Of a stretch of DNA of 64,000 bases, positions 11,195 to 20,337 are shown piece by piece (the stretch's first letter is position 1; each line of letters begins with the position of its first letter). The position numbers and the translations under genes are program-made. The stretch covers positions 1 through 64,000 of the forward strand of contig FMEL01000001.1 of the NCBI GenBank assembly GCA_900066355.1. Reading direction: 5' to 3'. This DNA is from an uncultured Ruminococcus sp. (lineage in GTDB: Bacteria > Bacillota > Clostridia > Lachnospirales > Lachnospiraceae). The notes below the pieces were generated by a model. It worked only from the letters and a program-made list of their open reading frames with translations. It was not told the DNA's origin and did not search any database.

Positions 11195-12151
11195 TTAATC
11201 TGTCATATTATATAAACTGTTCTGGTCATTTTTGAAACGTTCATACGACACCAGCGCACAAAATGCCTGGTCTGTTGCCATCGGATTTACCTCGCCATCC
11301 AATGTATGAGAAAAACCGCCGTCTTTCTGATAATACTCCATCAAAGTATCATAAAGGCCTTTTCCCTCTTTTATGAAACGTGAATCACGGTTACAGTCTA
11401 TACCATATGTGCTTAATGCAATTATAGTCTGAGATGTGCTTTCGGAGCTTTTTTCTCCATAAGACATGTAGCCTCCGTCAGATACCTGTGCATCTGCCAG
11501 AAACTGTATGCCTTTATCAATTGTATCTCTGACGTTATTTTCTTCCTTATAGGGTTCCAGACTCTGAAGTGTCATAGCTGTCATGTCTGTATCTCCCTGT
11601 TCTGAATTATTATCAAGTGAAAAACCTCCGCTTTTCTTTTCCTGTGAAAGAATATACTGAAGGTATTTCTGTTCCAGATCCCCATAAATATTTTTGCCGT
11701 CTGCATTCAATGCCAGAAGTGCAAATACGGCTCCGTTGAGGCCCTGCAAAATTACTGTATCAAAATCTTCCAGCGGTTTCTCAATATTATAACCGCCTAT
11801 ATCTTCCGGGTTTTCTCCAATTGCTCTGACTGCTAGAACTGCCCGTGAATATTCTGTATATTTATAATCACTTAAAATGCCATCCTGCTCTTTCAGCTTC
11901 TTTATAAGATTTTCTGTGTATTTTTTAAAATATTCTTCACTTACTTTTTCTTTGGAGCGTGCCAGAGGAATCACTGTCCATTCGCCGCCAAGAGAATCTG
12001 ATGTCGGAGAGGTTACTGTCTCCTGTTCATATTCTGCTGTTTTTTTCAGTGCCTGCTCCAGTGTCGGGTTTCCTCCTACACAGCCGGTAAGTACTGTTGC
12101 TGTCAGAAGAAGCATAAGAAAAATGTGTTTTCTTTTTTCTGTTCTGATCAT
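11195..12151 (-). CDS. Lipoprotein consisting of an alpha/alpha-toroid (transcobalamin N-domain-like)
   Basis: About 318 residues. It starts at the ATG behind AGGACAGGA; a more upstream ATG lacks a site. A type II signal peptide ends in the lipobox LTGC (Cys about 24), so the protein should be lipid-anchored on the outer face of the membrane. The rest is a single toroid with repeated helical hairpins: YKYTEYSRAVLAVRAIG, GLNGAVFALLAL, GDTDMTAMTLQSL, STSQTIIALSTYGID and PMATDQAFCALVSY. The Asp-x-Thr-Ala-Met repeat matches the equivalent repeat in intrinsic factor (VDTGAMATLAL). It is a stand-alone version of the toroid found inside the two larger toroid proteins of this array. It probably works with the DUF4430 lipoprotein at 29761-31047 as the other half of a ligand clamp, but that partnership is inferred. 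Confidence 0.88.
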   Translation of the reverse strand: MIRTEKRKHIFLMLLLTATVLTGCVGGNPTLEQALKKTAEYEQETVTSPTSDSLGGEWTVIPLARSKEKVSEEYFKKYTENLIKKLKEQDGILSDYKYTEYSRAVLAVRAIGENPEDIGGYNIEKPLEDFDTVILQGLNGAVFALLALNADGKNIYGDLEQKYLQYILSQEKKSGGFSLDNNSEQGDTDMTAMTLQSLEPYKEENNVRDTIDKGIQFLADAQVSDGGYMSYGEKSSESTSQTIIALSTYGIDCNRDSRFIKEGKGLYDTLMEYYQKDGGFSHTLDGEVNPMATDQAFCALVSYERFKNDQNSLYNMTD

Positions 12152-12215
12152 AATCCTGTCCTTTTTGAGTACAGACAGAATCACTACCACTGTAATGATT
12201 CTGTCTGTGTCTATC

Positions 12216-14354
12216 TTATCTCAGTTTTACATTTGCTGTAGACCATGAACCATAAATCTGTTTTCCATTGACCACTTTGAATGCTCTTACACGATAATAT
12301 GCAACTTTAGTCTTTCCTAATTTACCCTGCTTATATGATGCAGCATTCTTTCCAGCCATTTTTATTGTCTTGTAAGAAGCTTTTTTAGATGTCTTCATCT
12401 GAATCTGATAGCCGGATGCACCTTTTACCTTTTTCCATTTGATCTGTACAGTTGCTTTTTTGACTTTCTTTGCTGCCAGACCTGTCTTTCCAGGTGCCGT
12501 AGAGATTTTGGCTGTCAGTTTTCTTCCTTCTGTCTTTTTGTTCTTTGTGAGGGAAGCAACTTTGACCTGATAAACTGTACCACTCTGCAGTGCTTTTCCG
12601 TTTACTTTTTTCAGTACATAAGACTTCTTAGATGCTTTTACATCTGCTGCTTTTGTCCATTTCTTTGCATTTCCGCCTTTGACATAGATACGGTATCCTG
12701 CTTTGGCAGCACTGTCTTTTGTCCATGTAATACGGATCTGAGAAGCAGATACTTTGTATGCTGTTACCTGTGGTTTTGCTGAAGCTTCTGCCGGTTTTGT
12801 CTCCGGTACTGTCGGATTGGACGGTGTCGTCGGTTCAGATGGTGTCGTTGGTTTTGACGGCTCATCCGGTTTTACCGGTGCTGTAATTTTTACTGTATAG
12901 GTATCTGTTACAGCAACATTGTCTTTTCCGTCTGTGCTTGTTGCCGTTACAACTACAGTTCCAGGCTCTTTTGCTGTAAATTCTCCGTTTTCATCAATGG
13001 ATGCAAGAGATTCTTTATCCACACTCCAGGTAACACCTTTTACATTGCTGCCTTCCGGCTCTACTGTTGCAGTAAATACAAGTGTACCGCCCTGAAGAAC
13101 TTCAGTTTTGCCATTCTGTTCACTGACTGTAACCTTTTCCGCATAAGGAGTTACTTTGATTTCTTTCTGATCGGAATATGCCGGATCAGCGGAATTCCAT
13201 CGTTTGTCTTTGGAGGTTGCTGTCACAGTCACTGTACCGGCCTTTTTGACTGTAAGAAGGCCATCCTCGCTGATTGTTGCAATGTCCGCCGGTGATACAG
13301 ACCATGTTACCTCTTTATTTGTTGCTGTTTTCGGAGAAACTTCTGCTGTAAGCTGAATGCTTCCGTGACAGCTGTCTGCGTCTGCTGATACGGTAACTCC
13401 GGTAACTTTCTGTTCGAAAGTCACTTTATCAAGGAATGGCTTATACTGATTCAATTTAACCTTTGATTTATCGCCATAAAAAACAGCAGTTTCAAGTGAA
13501 TTATTTTCATTAAGTGTTGTTCCCTGAATTACAGCACCATTAAATGCATACTGTCCTATCGAAGTGAGGGATTCCGGAAATTCAACCGTAGTCAGATTCT
13601 TTGCTGTCTGAAAAGCACCATTTCCAATTGTTGTTACTCCTGCCGGAACTCTGAAAGTAGTAGCAGCCTTACCATTTGGATATGCACACAAAGTTGTCTT
13701 CGCCTTGTTATAAAGGACTCCATCATCAGCTACAAATGCTGTATTTCCTGATGCAACCGTAATTGATTCCAGATTGTCACAGTTTTCAAAAATTCTTGTA
13801 TGCGCCATAGAATTTCCTAAATATTTTGCATCTTTCGGAATTTTTACTGTCTGCAGGCTGATGCAATCTTTAAACATGTAATTGGGTATAGCTGTCAGAC
13901 AATCCGGTAATTTTATCTCTCCCAGTGACGTACAGCCCTCAAATCCGGTCTTACCGACACCATATCCATTCATCGCCGTAGTTTTTCTTCCTGCAATATA
14001 CTCTATAGAAGTATCCGACAGATCCGCACTTGCTATTTTCGTCTTATTTACAAACGCACCTGTCCCCAGACCATTTACCGGATAGTCATTTCCTTCTGTA
14101 TCTGTTACTGTTGCCGGCAGATCCACAGCATACCCTTCGTCTGCATTCTCATCGTTTACACTGCTGAGTGTCGCACCACTACTTGATAACGCAAATGTAT
14201 ACTCCACACCTGTACTGTCATCAAACCATACATTATTGTCATCCAGTTCAACCGCTCCATCCATTGCCCTGGCAGTTGCGGGTGCAGCAAACATTACCAC
14301 ACTTGCTGCCGCAGCTGTCAGCAACAGTTTCGTATACTTTTTCCAGTCTTTCAT
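12216..14354 (-). CDS. Secreted BspA-type leucine-rich repeat protein with Big_2 and fibronectin III domains
   Basis: 712 residues. The signal peptide is a hydrophobic segment ending APATARA. BspA-type LRRs follow (about 85-330, with FEGCTSLGEIKLP-like units, TVKIPKDAKYLG and TVEFPESLTSIGQYAF). Two Big_2 domains (about 335-420 and 425-510, with TVTATSKD and VVTATSTDG) come next, then a Pro/Thr/Ser spacer (about 510-540), then two fibronectin III-like domains rich in Lys (to the end, with ending YGSWSTANVKLR). There is no anchor. The start has GAAAGGAAAG upstream and lies 6 bases from the preceding stop. LRR_5 proteins of this kind usually bind proteins or surfaces. In this array it may be a wall or adhesion accessory rather than a vitamin binder. 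Confidence 0.87.
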   Translation of the reverse strand: MKDWKKYTKLLLTAAAASVVMFAAPATARAMDGAVELDDNNVWFDDSTGVEYTFALSSSGATLSSVNDENADEGYAVDLPATVTDTEGNDYPVNGLGTGAFVNKTKIASADLSDTSIEYIAGRKTTAMNGYGVGKTGFEGCTSLGEIKLPDCLTAIPNYMFKDCISLQTVKIPKDAKYLGNSMAHTRIFENCDNLESITVASGNTAFVADDGVLYNKAKTTLCAYPNGKAATTFRVPAGVTTIGNGAFQTAKNLTTVEFPESLTSIGQYAFNGAVIQGTTLNENNSLETAVFYGDKSKVKLNQYKPFLDKVTFEQKVTGVTVSADADSCHGSIQLTAEVSPKTATNKEVTWSVSPADIATISEDGLLTVKKAGTVTVTATSKDKRWNSADPAYSDQKEIKVTPYAEKVTVSEQNGKTEVLQGGTLVFTATVEPEGSNVKGVTWSVDKESLASIDENGEFTAKEPGTVVVTATSTDGKDNVAVTDTYTVKITAPVKPDEPSKPTTPSEPTTPSNPTVPETKPAEASAKPQVTAYKVSASQIRITWTKDSAAKAGYRIYVKGGNAKKWTKAADVKASKKSYVLKKVNGKALQSGTVYQVKVASLTKNKKTEGRKLTAKISTAPGKTGLAAKKVKKATVQIKWKKVKGASGYQIQMKTSKKASYKTIKMAGKNAASYKQGKLGKTKVAYYRVRAFKVVNGKQIYGSWSTANVKLR

Positions 14355-14360
14355 ACTCTG

Positions 14361-17300
14361 TCACTTTCCTTTCTTTTCAGGATTTTTCTTCCTTCTCTTT
14401 TTCTTCCATTCTGTCTTCCTTCGATTGACCATACATCCCCGGATCCAGAACAGCAGATATACAACTCCGATTACAGAAATAAAAGAGGCCGCTTTTATTT
14501 TTGTTGGCAGTGCTTTAAAGCCACCGTTTTTCCGCATATGCTTCCGGCTTTCTGTCTGCCCGGCAGTACTTCCGCCATTTTCCTCCTTTTTCTTTTCTGC
14601 TGATTTTTCATCAGAGCTGCCTTTCTTTATTTTTTTGCTTTTCCCATTCTTTTTGTTTCTATCCTTCTCTCCCTTCTTGCCTTCCTTTTTTGCAGCTTCT
14701 TCTGATTTTTCTGCCACACTGTCCCCCTGTGTGCTGTCTGTTGTTTTTGTTTCTTTTGAAGAAGTCTTGTTCATTTTTTTCAGTATTCCATCCCCTTCCT
14801 CCACGCTGTCTTTCTGACCACGTATATATTCCGAGGACTGGTTTCCTTCAGGTCCGCCGGGATTCTTTCCTCCGCTTCCGGCTTCCTGTGTTTTATTGTC
14901 AACCGACGCTGTTTTTCTGCTGTCGGGAATACTGACGGTAAGTATTTCGCTGAAATTTCCAAAATCATCCTTCATGATGATGTGAATAAATTTAGGTCCT
15001 TTTTTCAAATTGTTCAGTGTAATGATATTCGTTCCTGAAATGCCTTCGATTCCTTTTCCCGAAGTATCCAATCGTGATACACTCTTTTTATCTGTTACAG
15101 AATAATAATATCTTCCTTTCTCAGAAGCCTTAAATATCACAGATGCTTTCTTTTCACTGATTCTGCTTGCTGAAACAGCTTTCAGTACCGGTGCTGTCGT
15201 ATCCTGAATAAACAGTTTTACAAAATAGTTTTTTTCTGTTCCGTCTTCTGCTGTGACCATAATTCTGACTGCTGCTTCAAAGACCTGTTTTTCAAAATAA
15301 ATTTTGCAGCAGAGATGCCCGTCCACCATTTCGGCTGCTAAGGATTCATCTTCTCTTGAAACTGTGCTTCCTTTTATTCCACCCAGTGCATACACCTTTA
15401 TGGAAGATTTGGAATCTGCTGCCTCAAGCCACAGATTCAGATGATCCCGTTCCCGGTCATATACCGCTTCATAATTTATCTGATCACTCTGAAATGCCGG
15501 TTTCAGTTTCAGGATTCCTTTTCCGTATTTATCAGAACTGCTCACATACAGATTTTTCAAAAGTGCATTAGAGCTTCTGCTGCTTTCAAGACTGATCTCA
15601 TAGTGATCAGTACCTTCTTCCGCAGTAAATTCCATGTTTTTGCTGTAGTATCCTTCACAGCTTACAGAAACTGTATAATGATTTCCTGCAGTCACGGTAC
15701 AGTCACCATTTTTTACTTTGATGTCTGCACCTCCGTCATCTTTTACCTGAATAACCGCATTCGCCGGCTGGATTTTAAAATGTATATTTATTTTTTTGTA
15801 TCCCTGAAGCTTCAGTTTCAGCGGTGCTTCCATTATGTTTCCCTGCATGTCCTTTGCAAGAATATAGACCTCTTTCTCACCACTGCCAATATCTTTCAGT
15901 GTATAACTGTTCGCTCCTTTTTGCATTTCGATACCGCTACTGTTCAGATCAAACTGAGGGACTTCTGCTCCCGGATCCGTCACCATACAATAATAGTAAC
16001 CGGATTCATTTGACCGGAAAGTAAGTACTCCTGTCTGTTCATCCGTTCTCCAGATTTTTGCAGAACTAAGTACCGGTCCATAAATATCTGTTCTCAAAAG
16101 AGAAACATGATATTCTCTGGTCGTCACGCCGTCCCCTGCCGTCACTTTCAACGTCACTTCTGCGCAGGACTGTCCGTCTTCAAAATAAACCGCAAAACGT
16201 GTCCTGTTTCCCGCACCGGCTGCCCCTTTAAATGTCAGAATACGTCGAACTCCGTCACCCGCTTCTGCCTCGATTTTTGAATAGATTCCGGAAGCTGCTG
16301 CATAAATGTTCAGGAATTTCTTTTCCCCTGTGTATACAGATGATGTGTATTGCGTGTGATCTGCCTGAAAATCCGGGCTGTAAGAAAGATATGCAGCTGT
16401 CACATTGACTGAATTGTTATCACTGATCACAAGAGATGACAAGTCTGCATTGCTTCCAAGTCCCAGTACTTTTATCTTGTAGGTTCGTTTTTGCTGCCTG
16501 TACATGACAACAACCTGAATTTCACCTTCTCCTTTATCATTCAGTTTCACTGTGCAGTTTCCGGTATAATTCTGTCCATTTACCGTTGCACTCCGGTCTT
16601 TTGGAACTGTAAGTTTTATATTTACTTCCCTTGTACTGTCCGGAACTGTCAGAGTATAGCTGCCCTTTGAAGACAAAAAATCATCGTCCCATTTAATCTT
16701 TCCTTCTTTGCAGGTCACATCTATATCATCCAGATATGCACTGTTGGAAGAAATCGCCATCAGATAACCCGAGTCGTTTTTGTAATAAAGTGTTCCGTCA
16801 CTGTCCGCACAGATTGTACTGATGCAATATTGCTGCTGTTTTTTCTCCGGCACAAATAGATCTTCTGCTTTTCCCTCTGTCTGTCCCGGTTCATCTGACA
16901 GAAAATAGATTCCTCCCGGAGGTATATTATAAGTAAAATACAGATAAACCCTTCCGTCCGGTTTTCCATCACCATTATAGTCTTCATTTTCATATGCTGT
17001 GGAAAGAGTTGCTCCGGCCTGTGGATAACCTTTCATCGGCACAGAATAAGCAAGTGATATTCCTTCACTGTCTTCCTGCAGAACATCAAAATGATGGCCT
17101 GCATCTTCATTAAACTGTCCTCCCGTTCCACAGACACCAATATAAATTCTTCCTTTATATACGACCGGGGAAGCTGTTGCCATTCCTCCGAGTCCATATG
17201 TCACCACATCACCAAACGTACCATCGTCGTTCATTTTTACGCGATACAACATTCCGCCCTTCGTTGCAAAATAGATATATCCATTGCTGTAGACAACCGA

Positions 17301-20300
17301 TGTACGGATATCTCCCTGCAGGCCTTCCATCTGATCTATCAATATACCTGTTCTGGCAGATACTGAGTACAATACCGACGATGCCGTATAATCCCCCTCT
17401 CTCGATCCATCATCAGAACCAAAGACCACATAATTTGAAGTTGCATAGGAACCTGCCCAGTAAAATCCTCCTGTATGAGAATATTTCCACACACATTTTT
17501 TCGTCTCCGTCGGGCTTTCCGGATCTTCATCCGTCACTGTCAGACAAAAATATGTACCTTCTTTGTTTTCGGAATTCCATGTTCCCGTATACAGATAACC
17601 ATCTTTATATGTAACCGGTGAAAGTGTCTGTCCTCCAACTACTTCACTTACCCAGAGCGATTTCATGGTCGTTACATTGATTGCCTGAATCTGTCCATTT
17701 CCGATCTGGGCAAAAATCATTCCTTCCGCATAAGTGAGTGGATTCAATGCAAAGACAAGACTTCCTTTCAACTGGTCACTGACCATGAGGATCTTACCTG
17801 TCTCTTTATCGAGTTTATAAATATATTTGCCGGCTCCCGTGTACAGATAGCCACCGAGAATCAACGGCGGTGTGCAAGATTCATTCCAGCTTCCACCAAG
17901 CTGCAATGACCATTTTTCACTGGTCTCTTTTGCATTGTTTGGTGTACTTACACTCGTAACACCATTGTTCTCTTCATTGTTTCTGTAATTCCACCATTCA
18001 TTGTTCTCAAGTTCCGGATATCGCGTATCTGACCTTGTCAGTTTTACATTAATCTCACCACCGGGTTCTGCTGTAAATGTTCCGCTTTCTGTCAGGAACC
18101 CGTAACAACTGGCTGTATAAGAATACGCAATCCCACCTTTCAAACCGGTGAAAACATTCGGATGATCCAGTGCAGAATAAATTCTTTTTCCATTTGGATC
18201 ATACACACTTACTGCTGCCTCCGGAGGATCTACATGAAAAGTTACATCAGAAACCTGTGATCTGGTCACTCTGATCGTATAAACTCCCTCAGAAGTATAC
18301 GAAATGCCTGCGAGTTCCGAATCATTATAAGTTTCGTCCTTTGAAAGTCTTATCTGTATTTCCGTAACCCCGTCCTGAATCGGGACTTCCACTTCCTGTT
18401 CGGAAGCACATGTCTCTCCGTTTATTGTAATTGTCGAGGCTGATTCCGCGTACAGTTCCGGTTTTATATAAAGACTTTTTACATTATCCGAAACAGAAAC
18501 AGTATAATCATGTCTGGTCCGTACAAATCTTTTTTCATTATATACAGAATCTCCATCCGATGAATCTGAACAGGCAAGCGCCTTTAATTCCAGAACACGG
18601 TTGACAATAATTTTATATACTTCTGTGTCTGAACCATTGCCTACCCTGATGGTACAGATTCCTCTCTTTGCCCCATTTTCATCTGACTCAAAGAATTTAC
18701 ACGGCATATCATTCCGCAACTCTGCCTTTTCAGTGGAAAGCATCAGTTTTTTTTCGGTATGGATACCGTCCATAGAAACAGTATCTACAACTGCCGTCGA
18801 GTTTTCCGGCGCAAAAGCAGACAATTTCACCGATACAAAAAATGAGTAATCCGAACTGTACTGGTCACTGTAATCTACTGTATAAACAGTGCCGCCATAT
18901 ATATCATCCAATTCACTGTGCCGAACCAGTTCTTTCGTATCTCCGGAAGTTCCACTGTAGCTTCTCAGATATACTCCAACTTTCTCCAGATAGCGCCCCG
19001 CCGCTTTTTCCTGAAAGCTGATTCTTGTCTCACTGTTTTCTTCAGAAGCTGTGAATTTTCCACTTACCGGCTTATATCCCTGTGCATATGCCGTATAAGT
19101 GTAATCATTCTGATCCAGAAGCTGTGTAAATCCAAGCGGATCTTCTGCATCTGCCTTTATTTCCGCACCATATTTGTCATATAGTTTTACAAAAAAACTG
19201 TCATCTGTCCCTTCGGTGTCCGATACAAAATGCATGGAAACCTGTTTTTCGACCGGATGCACATGTATGGTATAGACCGTATCTTCCAGGTCTTCATAGG
19301 AAAGTCTGATCTGAATGTCTTCTTCTCCACCTTTGAGTGTATAATCGTAATACTCATCCGTGGGTGTTTCCACTCCATTGATTTCTACCTTGTATATTTT
19401 TCGATCTGTTGTGTATTTATAATAATAAGTAACCGGAAGAATGGACAATGTCTCTCCTTCGGTATTTCCCGGCAGATTGACATCGTATTCCTTCTGAAAA
19501 TTTACTCCTGCTTTTGAATAAAGGGACTCTCTCTCATGATTATAAAAGACATAATCACTTCCCTTATAAGATGCCCGCAGTTCTCCCAGTGTAGGTACTC
19601 GTTTAACATGTATATAATAGTCCTTTGTTCCCTGATATGTATGAATTCGTATTGTATTTCCTACCGGTCCGTAATCTACCACGTAATCCATGGCCGCATA
19701 GTTGTCGTATTTTTCGTAAGCATTCAAACAGACAGACTCATCGTTTCCTTTGCAGTCTTTAAAATATGCCATGACCTTTCCGGGAAATACAGAAGTAACC
19801 AGTCCGTAAATTCCCTTCATATCATCCGGGAAATAAAGCGTATATTCATGGATCTCAGGGGAAAATTCCGGAACAACCGGATATTCCAGTGCCGTAGATC
19901 CAACCCCGCTGGAACCGAATTTCATCTGTCCGATCCAGTCATCCGTTTCTGTGCTGTCCGAGCTTTCCTGTGTAAAAATATCTTCCGGACTTTCTTCTGA
20001 TTCAGATTCATCTTCCGGTACGCTTTCTATCGTGTCCTCTTCCTGCTCCAGCATTTCTGCCTGATCCGCAGTATCATCCGGAGAATCCGTTTCCTGTTCT
20101 GATTCTTCCTGAGGAGTTTTTTCTGTATTTTCACCGGTATTCTGCTGTGTATCGTCTGTATTTTCTGTATTTCCGGCAGAAGTATCTTCCTCTGTGCTTC
20201 CATCTGCTGCTTCTGTGGCATCTGTTTCGGAAGCATCTGACATTTCAATCGTTTCTGTGTTCTCTGCCGCTGTTACGGGTATATTTCCGGTAAGCAGGAA

Positions 20301-20336
20301 TACGGATAACATGACTGCCATAATTCTCTTTTTCAT
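14361..20336 (-). CDS. 1991-residue membrane-anchored surface protein with cadherin-like repeats and PQQ-like beta-propeller
   Basis: The start is the ATG at 20336, behind GGGGGG and two bases past the previous stop (a longer in-frame start overlaps the upstream gene). A signal peptide (KKRIMAVML..., TAAEN) and an acidic Thr/Glu/Ser-rich stalk (about 30-135) lead to repeated cadherin-like and PEGA-like beta domains (about 140-790). A PQQ/BamB-like beta-propeller spans about 800-1200, with blades such as LYTGAGKYIYKLDKETGKIL and IYFATKGGMLYRV. More cadherin-like beta domains follow (about 1210-1810). A long Lys/Glu/Ser-rich spacer ends in one transmembrane segment (ISVIGVVYLLFWI) and a very basic tail. 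There is no canonical LPxTG. Beta-propellers bind cobalamin in Bacteroides BtuG, but sequence relatedness to BtuG cannot be judged here. Role: probably a large exposed scaffold or receptor. Confidence 0.87.
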   Translation of the reverse strand: MKKRIMAVMLSVFLLTGNIPVTAAENTETIEMSDASETDATEAADGSTEEDTSAGNTENTDDTQQNTGENTEKTPQEESEQETDSPDDTADQAEMLEQEEDTIESVPEDESESEESPEDIFTQESSDSTETDDWIGQMKFGSSGVGSTALEYPVVPEFSPEIHEYTLYFPDDMKGIYGLVTSVFPGKVMAYFKDCKGNDESVCLNAYEKYDNYAAMDYVVDYGPVGNTIRIHTYQGTKDYYIHVKRVPTLGELRASYKGSDYVFYNHERESLYSKAGVNFQKEYDVNLPGNTEGETLSILPVTYYYKYTTDRKIYKVEINGVETPTDEYYDYTLKGGEEDIQIRLSYEDLEDTVYTIHVHPVEKQVSMHFVSDTEGTDDSFFVKLYDKYGAEIKADAEDPLGFTQLLDQNDYTYTAYAQGYKPVSGKFTASEENSETRISFQEKAAGRYLEKVGVYLRSYSGTSGDTKELVRHSELDDIYGGTVYTVDYSDQYSSDYSFFVSVKLSAFAPENSTAVVDTVSMDGIHTEKKLMLSTEKAELRNDMPCKFFESDENGAKRGICTIRVGNGSDTEVYKIIVNRVLELKALACSDSSDGDSVYNEKRFVRTRHDYTVSVSDNVKSLYIKPELYAESASTITINGETCASEQEVEVPIQDGVTEIQIRLSKDETYNDSELAGISYTSEGVYTIRVTRSQVSDVTFHVDPPEAAVSVYDPNGKRIYSALDHPNVFTGLKGGIAYSYTASCYGFLTESGTFTAEPGGEINVKLTRSDTRYPELENNEWWNYRNNEENNGVTSVSTPNNAKETSEKWSLQLGGSWNESCTPPLILGGYLYTGAGKYIYKLDKETGKILMVSDQLKGSLVFALNPLTYAEGMIFAQIGNGQIQAINVTTMKSLWVSEVVGGQTLSPVTYKDGYLYTGTWNSENKEGTYFCLTVTDEDPESPTETKKCVWKYSHTGGFYWAGSYATSNYVVFGSDDGSREGDYTASSVLYSVSARTGILIDQMEGLQGDIRTSVVYSNGYIYFATKGGMLYRVKMNDDGTFGDVVTYGLGGMATASPVVYKGRIYIGVCGTGGQFNEDAGHHFDVLQEDSEGISLAYSVPMKGYPQAGATLSTAYENEDYNGDGKPDGRVYLYFTYNIPPGGIYFLSDEPGQTEGKAEDLFVPEKKQQQYCISTICADSDGTLYYKNDSGYLMAISSNSAYLDDIDVTCKEGKIKWDDDFLSSKGSYTLTVPDSTREVNIKLTVPKDRSATVNGQNYTGNCTVKLNDKGEGEIQVVVMYRQQKRTYKIKVLGLGSNADLSSLVISDNNSVNVTAAYLSYSPDFQADHTQYTSSVYTGEKKFLNIYAAASGIYSKIEAEAGDGVRRILTFKGAAGAGNRTRFAVYFEDGQSCAEVTLKVTAGDGVTTREYHVSLLRTDIYGPVLSSAKIWRTDEQTGVLTFRSNESGYYYCMVTDPGAEVPQFDLNSSGIEMQKGANSYTLKDIGSGEKEVYILAKDMQGNIMEAPLKLKLQGYKKINIHFKIQPANAVIQVKDDGGADIKVKNGDCTVTAGNHYTVSVSCEGYYSKNMEFTAEEGTDHYEISLESSRSSNALLKNLYVSSSDKYGKGILKLKPAFQSDQINYEAVYDRERDHLNLWLEAADSKSSIKVYALGGIKGSTVSREDESLAAEMVDGHLCCKIYFEKQVFEAAVRIMVTAEDGTEKNYFVKLFIQDTTAPVLKAVSASRISEKKASVIFKASEKGRYYYSVTDKKSVSRLDTSGKGIEGISGTNIITLNNLKKGPKFIHIIMKDDFGNFSEILTVSIPDSRKTASVDNKTQEAGSGGKNPGGPEGNQSSEYIRGQKDSVEEGDGILKKMNKTSSKETKTTDSTQGDSVAEKSEEAAKKEGKKGEKDRNKKNGKSKKIKKGSSDEKSAEKKKEENGGSTAGQTESRKHMRKNGGFKALPTKIKAASFISVIGVVYLLFWIRGCMVNRRKTEWKKKRRKKNPEKKGK

Positions 20337-20337
20337 A

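Noticed and set aside
14361..14700. LPxTG-type sorting signal at the end of the 1991-residue protein (ALPTK)
   Set aside because: The motif lacks the Thr-Gly pair and the membrane segment follows too closely. Kept only as a question in the findings.
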